Shown: positions 17,035 through 26,054 of the stretch, piece after piece
How the letters are laid out: the number at the start of each line of letters is the position of its first letter
Numbering within the stretch: position 1 is the first letter of the stretch
Source of the DNA: Endotrypanum monterogeii
Lineage: Eukaryota > Euglenozoa > Kinetoplastea > Trypanosomatida > Trypanosomatidae
Direction: 5' to 3'
Assembly: GCA_000333855.2 (NCBI GenBank)
Contig: CM007347.1
Coordinates: 936,930-978,369, forward strand
DNA length: 41,440 nt
Notes under the pieces: model-generated
What the model saw: the letters and a program-made list of their open reading frames with translations, nothing else
What the model was told of the DNA's origin: nothing
Databases searched by the model: none
Made by a program: the position numbers and the translations under genes

Positions 17035-18711
17035 TTAGGGAGCCAACGCCTGTTTTGATGTGCCCTTATAGTGAAGAAAAAACATCACATTGTTCAGGGC
17101 CTCGAACCACGCGTTGAACTTGTCCCTCAGCTCTGTTGCCAACTGCAGCACCCGGTTAGTCGTCTCGATCACCAACACGTAGTACGTCCTGGTGAAGCCA
17201 TCCTTGTCAACGCTGGACAGGTCACGTGGGGTGACTCGGTAAATATGATCGAGTCGAACACTACTGTGAAAGCGCAGACTAAGGGTCTCGTAGCTGCTCC
17301 ACAAAAGCAAGTAGCTTTTCGTATCCATCCATACCCACCGCCTATACACCGCATCACCATTCAATGACCACTTGTAGAACCAATCCCCACAGCGCAGCGT
17401 CTCGATACTTGTGCGCAGATCCATCGTAGAGCGAACTTCGGGAAGGCCGACGGTGAGCTGGCGCTCTGCCTGCACATGCAACGGTGGCTGCTGCGGTGAG
17501 TCCTGTGGAAGCCCCGCAGAGGCTGAGCGAAGCCGTTCCGGTCGATCGCGCCGCAAGGAGGACGACGGCGGTGACGCCAACGTCGCAGGCCCCGTGTAAA
17601 CAACAGGTAATGTGTACAACCCTCCCTGGTGCTGTGCTGGGAAGCCCTCTCCGTGGCCTGGGTGCCGTTCTGTGCTGCCAGTACGACCCTCGTTGCCGAT
17701 GACCTCCCTGTGCTGTGGAGATTTCTCTCGCCGCCGGCGGCTTTGGTCGCGAGGTAACGTCTTCTTGTGCCCAAAGTGGCTGTGTCGCTCAGGAGGAAGG
17801 TGCGCGCTATCGCTGTCGTCGTCGTCGCACAACTGAACGCCGTTTTGGCGGGAGTGACGCGATCGGCTACCGAGCCAGAGCTGTTGTTGTTCTTGATGGT
17901 CATTAGTTTTTCGGGAGGTCGAAGCCGTGAGTGGCGTCGTGGCCAACTTATCAGCCCACTCTGAGGGGGAGCTCTTATGTCCTCGACTCCATGCCGTCGG
18001 TGAAGTGCGCATCGGTGTGCGGCTGTAACTCTCCCACTTATTCAAGCCCTTGGGTGCGAACGTGAACGTAGGCGAACGTGGAAATGAGCCCAGTCGACCC
18101 CGCGGCGCGGCGCTCGTTCCGTGTCGAAAGTACAAAGGCTCCAGTGAAACAGAACGCAGTCGACGAACGTAAAGCGGTGATGGCAAAGGCTGGATGTGGT
18201 GTGCACCACCCTGCGCCCCACCCCACGGACCTAGCGGTGAGGAGGAGGAGGAAGCCGCCGATTGCCTCAGACGGGTGCGTCTCCGCCACACCGAGCTCGG
18301 GGTGCTGTACGCTAGCGACGGCACTCTGCCAGGGGACTGGAAGCGCACACCTCCGTCTAAAGTAAGGTTCGTATCTGGTGACGTCAGCGGCGGCGGGTCT
18401 GGCGCTGCCCCACCAGACGGCACAGCTGATGCCTCCGTCGAGGAATGAGCAAAGGGCGGTGCCGATAAGGGTACTGCCAGCAGAGGTACAGTCTGCACGG
18501 ATGCTGTCATCTTCGCACCCGTATCTGTCTGCGTATACGCCGAAGTGCTGCAGCGCTGGATAGAGGGAGCGCGCAAAGATTGTACCATCACGTCATTGGT
18601 GTCCCCGCGCGAAGACGGAGCGGCTACAGCCTCGCTGAATGTACCTAGCACTCCACGGCGGCGCCGTGCCTCCAAAATACGAGACAGATGAGCCTCGTGA
18701 ACGCTATCCAT
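17035..18711 (-). CDS. protein with C-terminal PH domain, 558 aa
   Basis: The last ~115 residues (about 434-545) read as a pleckstrin-homology-type fold: GDWFYKWSL opens it, followed by strands around RRWVWMDTKSYLLLW, SVRLDHIYRVTPRD and YYVLVIETTNRVLQLAT, and a final amphipathic helix (ELRDKFNAWFEALNNVMFF) with the conserved Trp. The best likeness is to the PH domains that end cortical and cytoskeletal proteins, so membrane or cortex anchoring is a reasonable inference. Residues 1-430 are Ser/Pro/Arg-rich, apparently disordered, with no enzyme motif. The start is set at the ATG at 18711 (MDSVHEAHLSRILEARRRR), because the open frame upstream begins only with GTG. Lipid specificity cannot be read. 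Confidence 0.7.
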   Translation of the reverse strand: MDSVHEAHLSRILEARRRRGVLGTFSEAVAAPSSRGDTNDVMVQSLRAPSIQRCSTSAYTQTDTGAKMTASVQTVPLLAVPLSAPPFAHSSTEASAVPSGGAAPDPPPLTSPDTNLTLDGGVRFQSPGRVPSLAYSTPSSVWRRRTRLRQSAASSSSSPLGPWGGAQGGAHHIQPLPSPLYVRRLRSVSLEPLYFRHGTSAAPRGRLGSFPRSPTFTFAPKGLNKWESYSRTPMRTSPTAWSRGHKSSPSEWADKLATTPLTASTSRKTNDHQEQQQLWLGSRSRHSRQNGVQLCDDDDSDSAHLPPERHSHFGHKKTLPRDQSRRRREKSPQHREVIGNEGRTGSTERHPGHGEGFPAQHQGGLYTLPVVYTGPATLASPPSSSLRRDRPERLRSASAGLPQDSPQQPPLHVQAERQLTVGLPEVRSTMDLRTSIETLRCGDWFYKWSLNGDAVYRRWVWMDTKSYLLLWSSYETLSLRFHSSVRLDHIYRVTPRDLSSVDKDGFTRTYYVLVIETTNRVLQLATELRDKFNAWFEALNNVMFFLHYKGTSKQALAP

Positions 18712-18955
18712 ATGTGGCGCAATGCAGGTGTACTCCCCTGCCTCGAATTCGTGGGTAATAGATAAAGACTTCCGGGAACCTCTCGCCACAAAATGCAATG
18801 GGCAATCGAATATCGACGACTTACGCACCGGAAGCGCCTACTACATGACCGTGTAGAAACTACATAAAAATATACCACCAAGAAGATGGAGTTTCTTTGG
18901 TCATCGAATCTAGATAATAAGAGGGATGCAGATAAAAAAGGGGGGCATTAAATTT

Positions 18956-18994
18956 CTGAGAAGTAGAAGGAGGGGGAGGGGGAGGGGGAGGGGG
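18956..18994 (-). promoter_or_regulatory. (TCCCCC)4 polypyrimidine tract and AG acceptor for the PH-domain gene
   Basis: On the plus strand AGGGGG is repeated four times at 18971-18994. In the sense direction this is a long C-rich pyrimidine tract followed by ttctacttctcAG (AG at 18957-18956). A second T/C tract and AG lie at about 18910-18943. Either would leave upstream ATGs before 18711, so the exact leader is unsure. Confidence 0.5.
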
Positions 18995-19122
18995 AGCCAA
19001 AGTTAGGAGAGAGAGCGGGGGTCAAGTAAACGCGGAGCAGGCACCACTGTGAAAGAGGAAACGGAAGTAGGGCTCGAGGGAGCGTACAGCGCTGCACATC
19101 CTTTGCCAAAGACAGTGCAGCC

Positions 19123-19482
19123 TCATCGTTTCCCCTCGATGTACTTTCTCTGACCGTAGCGCGTGAGCTGGTATCCACACGGACCCTGGCCATTTCACTG
19201 GTCAGTCGCGTGCGAAGAAGCAGCTCACGCACACGGCCAGGGCAATACGTGCAATGCTATGCAGACGCAGAACCTGCATCACGCCCACACCGTGAGTCAC
19301 GCAGACGCCCCAACGCAGCGCCACGCAGCACACCGCCACCGACGCGCGCAGCGACCAACAGCCCTGACGCCTCCTCTCAGCTATACACGGCCTGCCGTGT
19401 TCACGGCTGGAGGTGGCTGGACAGTGGCCGCGGCACGGACTTCAACCTGCGAGGATCGCCTGCAGACCATACCGCATACCGT
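19123..19482 (-). mobile_element. 360-bp repeated element, copy 1 (SIDER-like retroposon candidate)
   Basis: This block is repeated at 27763-28122 with three substitutions (19361 G/C, 19397 G/A, 19460 C/G) and no indel. Outside the two borders the flanks are unrelated, so this is a discrete dispersed element. It lies in the 3' region of the acyl-CoA oxidase-like gene. Short 3'UTR retroposons of the SIDER class are known from Leishmania, and size and location fit, but I cannot confirm the family signature and see no clear target-site duplication or A-tail. Internal complementary arms are at 19161-19170 with 19221-19230, and 19184-19191 with 19235-19242. Strand is given as that of the host transcript. 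The frames inside it are not genes. Confidence 0.75.
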
Positions 19483-20541
19483 GAAACACCACACGGGGAT
19501 CCCTCCTGTCATCAGAGACAACGAAAAACGAGACAATAAATCTACTTCAATAGGCAAAATACAAAATGTAGGACGAGGCATCAGGAAAACTAGCACATCC
19601 AAAAATGGTATGGAGACCGCAGAAGGTTCCCTCATGCCCCGCGAAACTATTTAGAAGTAGCGGGGATAGCAGTGCATCATGCACCCTTTTCTGTCTGTGT
19701 GTGTGTGTGTGTGTGTGTCGAGGGGAGGGGGGAGGGGGGAACAGGTGAAAACGGCCGAGGCGTACGGACGGATGCTATCGTTTGTTTGTTTTGCTCCCTG
19801 TCGCCTCCCTGCGCGCCCCACGAGGCGTTGGTCATTTGCAATGAAAATGCTCAGCAGAAATGAAGAGGGAGAAAGGGTGCGTTTGAGAGAAGCATCACCA
19901 AGGGATGAGGATGATGAGCGTGACGGGTGACGGGTGACGGTTGTCCACGCCAACCTACAGGAAACCTGTGTGGGCCTCACCTGATCTTCACTGACCTCCA
20001 AACGACCTCCTGCCACTCAACAAGACTCTGAGACGAGAACCTGCGAACTCCCAAATACTCCCGGCCATACACGCAGAAGCGACACTTTTTTTTTTCTCGA
20101 TGGAAAAAAACCTCCTCACTAGGCGCTCTTCAACTCTCTTGTCGTATATCACGCCCAGGCCTGCAGCTACGCACTCGGCCCATCGTTACCTTCTTTTGTT
20201 CTCCTTCACTCGGTGTCTCCCACCCAAGCCTCGGTAATAACGCTGTGCCAGCAACAGACAAGAAAGGAGCGAAATTCGATTCCCAAACTTCGACACAGAA
20301 GCACTTCCTTTTCCTGCGCAAGTAATTCACGAACACAACAGACGTAAAGGAGGGAAAGCTAAGGAGGCCAGAACACAAGCAACCCCCACCTCGAACATCC
20401 CTCTGACTAAAGCATTCCAGACGCCCATGACCAAATATGCAGTCTTCGCAATATCTATTGACTTCAGCGCAGTTGCCTGGCACACCCCTACGCCCACCCG
20501 CGATGTTCGCTCATCAGTGAAACGATGCCACACCTAGGCCA
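19483..20541. other. intergenic region, probable 3'UTR of the acyl-CoA oxidase-like gene
   Basis: No gene is supported. A TG microsatellite covers 19695-19718 and is followed by G-rich purines to about 19740. Short tandem gtgacggg units lie at 19919-19938 and a T-run at 20087-20095. Confidence 0.6.
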
Positions 20542-22839
20542 CTACGGTACCTTCGGATGTGCGTAAGATGGCTCATCAGCAAGACCGTGAAACAGGTCAA
20601 CCTCCTCGGCTGACACACGCATCGCCTCCTGCTCTGCCTTTGCGTGCTCCGCCCCGCGACCACCCTTGCTCGACGAAGTATTTGCAGGTTCATCCATGGT
20701 GAGTTGATCCCCGCGCTCTATATGCGTATTAGTCCCTGGTATAGTCCAGTAGGCCTCCATGTACGTGGCCGATCGGCACGGCGCACGAGCAAACTCTGGA
20801 ACCTGCATCGCCGCCACGAGATGCCCGCATTGCGGCGCAAGCACTGTAACGATGTTGTCGAGATGGCCCGCTAGAGTCTCTGCCTTGCCGGGGCTCAGCA
20901 TCTTCGATGACAGCAAGAAGTCCAGTCGGTCCATCTGACGCGTCAAGGCGTAGATCCAGCCCATATCACGAAGGATCTTCCGCCCGCGCGGGTCGCTACA
21001 CTCCTCGGTCTCCTTCATCATCACGTCTAAAAAGTACATCTCCATGAACGCCTCACCACAATGCACCACGGTGCGGTGGCGGAACATCACCCAGTCGTAC
21101 CACTGATGCTCGCTACCGCCCTTTCGCCTCTCCAACTCGCGTGATTGCCGCAAACGCTTCTTTAAGCTGTAGTGTTTATGGCTAAAAAATATCAGATGGC
21201 GTCCGAGATCAGCGATGCGAGGCGAGTACAGCGGGTTCTTCAAAAAGCGATCGAGTGCTGGAAAAAACGGCTGCAAAAGACTTGACAGCCACCAGCCCCA
21301 GTGTGTGGTGCCAACGTTTTTAGTGATCGAACGAAACGCGACCTCTCGAATCAAGGCGGAAGTATCCAGGCCCTCTTGGCGAAGATGCACAAGAGTAACA
21401 GCAGCACCCTTTCCTGTGCTAGCGAAAGAGGCGTGCACACCCATCGTCCTGTCAACGAATGCCTGTAGGTCAAGTAGATTTTCCTGTAAAAAGTGAACCG
21501 TGCCGGCGAGGCGCATGTGGTCCTCATACGACGGCGGCGACCCAGCAGGATTGGTGAAGAGAAGCAGAAGGCGCTGCCAGGCAACTAGATACACATACGA
21601 CTTCGCCACAATGCTCACAAGAGGTGACTGAATGTGCTGCAGGCCGAGAAAGGGGTAGTTACGGCGATAGTCAGGCCCCACTACACACTTGTCAGCTGTG
21701 TAGGACACCACATCGGCCAGGAACCTCTTGGCTGCGCCGATATAAATAGAACCGGTGGCGATGCGGCGGCGGGCACGAAGTGCCTCCGTTGCCGGCTCCT
21801 GACCCTCATGACCAGCCACGTATCCCACTTTTGACTCGCCTGTGATGCAATACGGGTCGAGCAAGTGATCACTCGGGATTCGGACATCCTCAAAGTGCAG
21901 CACAGCTACGCCACAGCCAGAGAGAATGGCGTTCTCGCCCATGATAGGGTGCACGGACACACCACGACAAAGTTTCCCCGGCGCAGTAAGCGAGCTATCC
22001 TCGCGAAGAGGAACCAGAAAAAGATGCGTGCCATTGTGCTCTTTCTTGTTGAGGGTGAGCGTGGCGCTTACCAAGGCCCACTTCGCGCAGGCCGCAGCTA
22101 CCACACCGAACTTGCCCGTGCCGCGAAGCACAAAGCTCCGCTCGTGCACGTCGTACCGGGCCTCTGTGTTCAGCGGGGTGCCCTCAGCGAGCAGTTCTTG
22201 CTCAGCGATGCAGCCGATAGTCGCGCCAGTGTCAACTCCCGCAAGCACGGCATCTCGCACGCTCTTTTTCGCATGCGTTGCAACGAGTCCAGCAAAAGTG
22301 TAGTGCTCTGCCGCCAGCACCGCGAGCACCGGGTCGACTGTGGCAAGCGCTTCGTAGTAGGATGCTAGCCTCCGCGGCGTTGAGCGCACCTGGGCAAAGG
22401 AGACGAATTGCTTCTGACACAAAGACCGGAAAACCTGCAAAGTATGTGGTAACTGGAGTGACGTTTCTCTCTTCCGCTGTGTAAAGTTTGATGGGAAAGG
22501 GGGAAGCAGTTTTTCCAGCTCCCCTCGCACGTCCTCCTTCAAGTCGACGTCGATCCCTTCACATAGAAAGCGAAAGGTCGGCTCTTCAAAGGCAGTCTCG
22601 AGGGTGTAGCTCTGACGAGCCGGATTCACCTCGAACAGGTGCGGTACTGTGCGTCGCGCAAAATGGCGGCGGGGAACAAGATGAGGCGATAATCGCATCG
22701 GTGCATCATATGCTGGGAAAAAGGCACAGCTCGAAAACTTGCGGAACATTGGCGTGGAGAGGGATGTGGAAAACACCGTGGGAAGAACACCAGCAATAAC
22801 TGCGGCGCGCCGCCCTCCAGAGGTTCTCTTGTGCTGCAT
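20542..22839 (-). CDS. divergent acyl-CoA oxidase-like flavoprotein, 765 aa
   Basis: The family oxidises acyl-CoA to enoyl-CoA with FAD. The order of domains fits acyl-CoA oxidases. A mid-domain starts with GCIAEQELLAEG and runs through the segment ending HFEDVRIPSDHLLDPY. A first helical domain contains ARRRIATGSIYIGAAKRFLA. The oxidase-type C-terminal helical domain contains LRDMGWIYALTRQMDRLDFLL and LSPGKAETLAGHLDNIVTVL. Oddities: the family's KWW-type motif reads KFG, no CGGHGY-like catalytic stretch is evident (the local sequence is GTTHWGWWLSSLL), and the C-terminus (HPKVP) is not a PTS1 signal. The N-terminus is Arg/Ser-rich and almost free of acids up to about residue 65, like a mitochondrial presequence. 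The start at 22839 is the first ATG after an AG acceptor at 22887-22886; a later ATG at 22749 is possible. The fold is secure; activity is not. Confidence 0.75.
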   Translation of the reverse strand: MQHKRTSGGRRAAVIAGVLPTVFSTSLSTPMFRKFSSCAFFPAYDAPMRLSPHLVPRRHFARRTVPHLFEVNPARQSYTLETAFEEPTFRFLCEGIDVDLKEDVRGELEKLLPPFPSNFTQRKRETSLQLPHTLQVFRSLCQKQFVSFAQVRSTPRRLASYYEALATVDPVLAVLAAEHYTFAGLVATHAKKSVRDAVLAGVDTGATIGCIAEQELLAEGTPLNTEARYDVHERSFVLRGTGKFGVVAAACAKWALVSATLTLNKKEHNGTHLFLVPLREDSSLTAPGKLCRGVSVHPIMGENAILSGCGVAVLHFEDVRIPSDHLLDPYCITGESKVGYVAGHEGQEPATEALRARRRIATGSIYIGAAKRFLADVVSYTADKCVVGPDYRRNYPFLGLQHIQSPLVSIVAKSYVYLVAWQRLLLLFTNPAGSPPSYEDHMRLAGTVHFLQENLLDLQAFVDRTMGVHASFASTGKGAAVTLVHLRQEGLDTSALIREVAFRSITKNVGTTHWGWWLSSLLQPFFPALDRFLKNPLYSPRIADLGRHLIFFSHKHYSLKKRLRQSRELERRKGGSEHQWYDWVMFRHRTVVHCGEAFMEMYFLDVMMKETEECSDPRGRKILRDMGWIYALTRQMDRLDFLLSSKMLSPGKAETLAGHLDNIVTVLAPQCGHLVAAMQVPEFARAPCRSATYMEAYWTIPGTNTHIERGDQLTMDEPANTSSSKGGRGAEHAKAEQEAMRVSAEEVDLFHGLADEPSYAHPKVP

Positions 22840-22885
22840 ACCCTCCCGGGACTGTGCGTGTGTGCGGCCTGAAGAACGATTTCGC

Positions 22886-22900
22886 CTATTGAGAAAAGGA
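22886..22900 (-). promoter_or_regulatory. candidate trans-splice acceptor of the acyl-CoA oxidase-like gene
   Basis: The sense strand reads tccttttctcaatAG, with the AG at 22887-22886, 47 nt before the ATG at 22839. A longer T/C tract lies further upstream at about 22940-22968. Confidence 0.45.
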
Positions 22901-23951
22901 GCCAAGCAGAGGACAGGGACCAACAACGAGTGTGCATAAGTAGGTGAAAGAAAAAAAGTAGCCTCGCCACTGGAAAAGAACTGGAGTCACATCAAACCCA
23001 TGATCGATGCAAACGAGCCCGCACAGTGGTCTCCACCATTTCCGTATACCAGTGTGCTCACTTACGTATTAGAATGTTTCACTGTGCCTCGGGCCGGAAG
23101 TGAAATCAGCGTCCCGTTGGGGTGATGAAGTAACCTCTCGCACCCTCTCTCTGTTTTCCCAATTCACACGGGTAAACCAACAACAACAACAGTAATAATT
23201 TTTTTTTTTTTTAAGCACACTTGAAGAGGAGTTTCCAGAGCGGTGAGAAGGGTCGTTTGTGACTGTAGCCACAACGTCGTATGCACTCGCCTCCACATCT
23301 ACTGCCGTCCCAAGCACCCACTTTTCCTCTTTTTGTTGTTGTTTGCTTGATGGTTACTGCTTAGCATGAAGACACACACACACACACTTGGACACAAAAT
23401 CACTGCCTACGTACGCAGAGAAGCAATACGAGGTGTCCTGTACACGCGAAGGGAGAGGACGCTGCAGAATATACATCAAAGAGGGATACAAAGGATACAA
23501 ACACACACACACACACACACACAGAGAGAGACATCAGTAGAAACAAAAAAGAGGGAGCAGACAAAACGGGAAAGAGAAGCCCGTACCCTCTGAGAAATGT
23601 GATCTCCAGTCCTTTTTTTCCTTCAGAGCTGACATGTCCAAACCTCCTTTCTGTTTGTCTGTGTGTGTGTGTGTATTTTTGTAACTCTGTTCTAGTTTGT
23701 GGAAGTCCTTTCAGAAACCTTTTCACCTAGGCACGACTCATCCAGTATGACGCAGTAGGAGCAGTAGCACCTACAATATTCCAGTGATCCCCCCCCCCCG
23801 ACAAGTCGACCACGCCAGGGCATGCGCACAGCTGCGCTGTCTTTGGCGCAAGGGAAAAGCACAACGACAGGAAAGAGACAACCGTACGACGAGCACACGG
23901 TGGTGAGCAAAACAATTGCCTACTCCCCTGCCTTCTTAAAGAAAGAATCAT
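22901..23951. other. intergenic region, no gene seen
   Basis: This is the gap between SPT5 and the acyl-CoA oxidase-like gene. CA repeats lie near 23374-23388 and 23500-23523, a TG tract at about 23657-23674, a T-run at 23200-23212 and a C-run at 23790-23799. Short frames look like chance. Confidence 0.6.
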
Positions 23952-26054
23952 CTACACCACCGCGGATGCATTGACGCTCATCATCGAGCTCTCATCCCAC
24001 AACTCCGAGTCTCTGCTCTGCCCAAGAGAGAGGCGCACAGGAGCTCCGGCGTACTTGCCGCCGCTCATTCCGGTAGCCCCGTCCTGCGCCGGGGCAACAC
24101 GGCGAGTTGTCTTGCGACCGCCAATGAGGAGCACGCACTCTGCTTTTAGAGCGACTATGCCCGCATGGAGCGGTGACGCGCGGCAGCGCAGAAAGATGGT
24201 TCGGTGAAATATGTGCTCTATACGCCCTGTCTGCCCCTCCAGGCCTATCGGCGTCCAGGGATGCTTTTGAATGTGAACCTCCGCACCTCGAGACAGAGTG
24301 TTGTCTCGGCAGTCCGTAGTCTGGCGTGTGTCACGCCCCACTGCGTTCACCTGCGCGTACGAGAACGTGCGCACATCGTTATTCTCTGTCAGCACATCCA
24401 CATCGTTTCGATTCAGGCGCACAATGCAACCGACACAGTTGGGTTCCGTGACAGAAACGAGATCAAACACCTGCCATGCACCCTTCGAGTGCAGTGAGCC
24501 GCTGCCCAACTTGCTCTGGTGACAGTCGTTAGCCTCGACTTTGAGCTCTGCCCCGACGGCAGCGCGGTCAGGAAACAACACCACGATACTGCCCCAGGAT
24601 TTGACAACGGTTCCAGATTCACCAGCGTGTTCACCACGCTCGACAACAACGTGCGCACCCTCAGAAAAGTGCTTCGTGCAGGCGCTCAGTTCGACCTGCA
24701 CCTTGATAGCCTGCGCACGGCCAGGCACTGTGCAGGCAAGCACAGCCGTATTCGTGTTGGTGAAGACGTTCTCAACGACTCCGATCGTGTTGCGCAGCTG
24801 CCCTGTCGTCACACGAACCGAGTCGCCAATGCTGATGGGTGGCACCTGCGCAGCCAGCTCCGCCGCCTTCAGGGCTTGCTCCACCTTTTCCCGTCGATCG
24901 TTATAGAAACGAGCGAGCTCCTCCGTGCTGGGCTGTTCCATCTGCGCTCCTGATATCACCATCCGCGTTGATACCGTCTTGAGTAGATAGCCATCCCGGT
25001 CAAAGTGCATATCACCCCAAATGTATGTGTTTTCCGTCTCTCGCACCCCTATCGCCTGCCGTGGCGTGAAGAAGCGAGGCTCAAGTCGCTTCGTCTCCTT
25101 ACTGAACGGCTTCTGCACAAAGTCGCTACGGGGAACCACCTTGCACGTGATGTGTATACCATCGGGGTGCAGAGCTGTAACTTGTGCAAGGTCCCCACGA
25201 TAAAAGCGCTGGCGCAGGCGCACGTAGTCACCCACACGCAATTTCTGTGTGGACGGACGCGTCTCCATTGTCTGGAGAAGCTCCCTAGGGTCCACCACGG
25301 CGATATTAAAGCGGAAGACGCCATCCAACCCGTTGAGCACATTCTCTACGAAGCGCTTTCGACTTGCCTCAACGTAAATGTACTCCTTCACGTGATCCAG
25401 CGCGAAGACGGAGATGATGCCGAGGTCGACTTTCTTTCGCTCATAGTTGCGTCCAACACGGTAGGCATAACATTTGTTCACAATGCGCGTCACTAGCACA
25501 CGTGCCATACGGGGACGGCACTTGACAGCAAACACCTTTGGGTCATCCTCACGTGGCAAAAACTGAGAGGCAAGGCGACGCGAGGACAGATCACCACGTG
25601 TCAATAATGCATCTTCATCGTTCCCGTGCTTACGGTAGTGCCGATCAGCCTCTTCGTAGTAGCGAGCCATTTCATCCACAGTTTTCTTCTCGTCACCTTC
25701 GTGAAACATGTAACGTCTCGGTCGATTATCGTAGTCGGCATCAGCAACCTCCTCAGCATCATCGACAAAGTCTCCATCAGACAACTCATCCTCCTCGTCG
25801 GACTCTCCACTCTCCGCGGCGTCGAGCACGTACTTGGACCTAACGCGCTCGTTGTCGGAAGACTCATCATTGTCATCCCCCTCCCGTCGCCGCTTCTTGG
25901 CCTTCTTGTGCTTTTTGTGTTTCTTGTCCTTTTTTTGCTTCCTCGGTTTGCTGATTTCCGCCTCCTCCATCACGGCCCCAACGCCCTCACCCGGTGTGAC
26001 TGCAGTCGATGCCAGCAAGTTCGCCAGCTCGTCGTAGTTCACCTCCTCCGCCAT
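23952..26054 (-). CDS. SPT5: transcription elongation factor SPT5, 700 aa
   Basis: SPT5 binds RNA polymerase with SPT4 and acts in elongation and RNA processing. An acidic and Lys-rich N-terminus (residues about 35-125, with KKDKKHKKHKKAKKRRR then long Asp/Glu/Ser runs) leads into the NGN domain at about 174-262 (VFAVKCRPRMARVLVTRIVN through IAVVDPRELLQTM). KOW motifs follow at about 272-305 (LRVGDYVRLRQRFYRGDLAQ), 408-440 (IGDSVRVTTGQLRNTIGVVE), 463-497 (FSEGAHVVVERGEHAGESG), a weaker one at 525-560, and 588-622. The usual C-terminal repeat region of yeast and animal SPT5 is missing: after the last KOW only about 75 residues remain, without heptads. The ATG at 26054 follows a good sense pyrimidine tract and AG. 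The family call is secure. Confidence 0.92.
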   Translation of the reverse strand: MAEEVNYDELANLLASTAVTPGEGVGAVMEEAEISKPRKQKKDKKHKKHKKAKKRRREGDDNDESSDNERVRSKYVLDAAESGESDEEDELSDGDFVDDAEEVADADYDNRPRRYMFHEGDEKKTVDEMARYYEEADRHYRKHGNDEDALLTRGDLSSRRLASQFLPREDDPKVFAVKCRPRMARVLVTRIVNKCYAYRVGRNYERKKVDLGIISVFALDHVKEYIYVEASRKRFVENVLNGLDGVFRFNIAVVDPRELLQTMETRPSTQKLRVGDYVRLRQRFYRGDLAQVTALHPDGIHITCKVVPRSDFVQKPFSKETKRLEPRFFTPRQAIGVRETENTYIWGDMHFDRDGYLLKTVSTRMVISGAQMEQPSTEELARFYNDRREKVEQALKAAELAAQVPPISIGDSVRVTTGQLRNTIGVVENVFTNTNTAVLACTVPGRAQAIKVQVELSACTKHFSEGAHVVVERGEHAGESGTVVKSWGSIVVLFPDRAAVGAELKVEANDCHQSKLGSGSLHSKGAWQVFDLVSVTEPNCVGCIVRLNRNDVDVLTENNDVRTFSYAQVNAVGRDTRQTTDCRDNTLSRGAEVHIQKHPWTPIGLEGQTGRIEHIFHRTIFLRCRASPLHAGIVALKAECVLLIGGRKTTRRVAPAQDGATGMSGGKYAGAPVRLSLGQSRDSELWDESSMMSVNASAVV

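Noticed and set aside
19163..19654. Plus-strand frame inside and beyond repeat copy 1, with a matching frame at 27803-28135.
   Set aside because: The shared part simply follows from the shared 360-bp element, and the frame continues differently into unrelated flanks. It resembles no retroposon protein.
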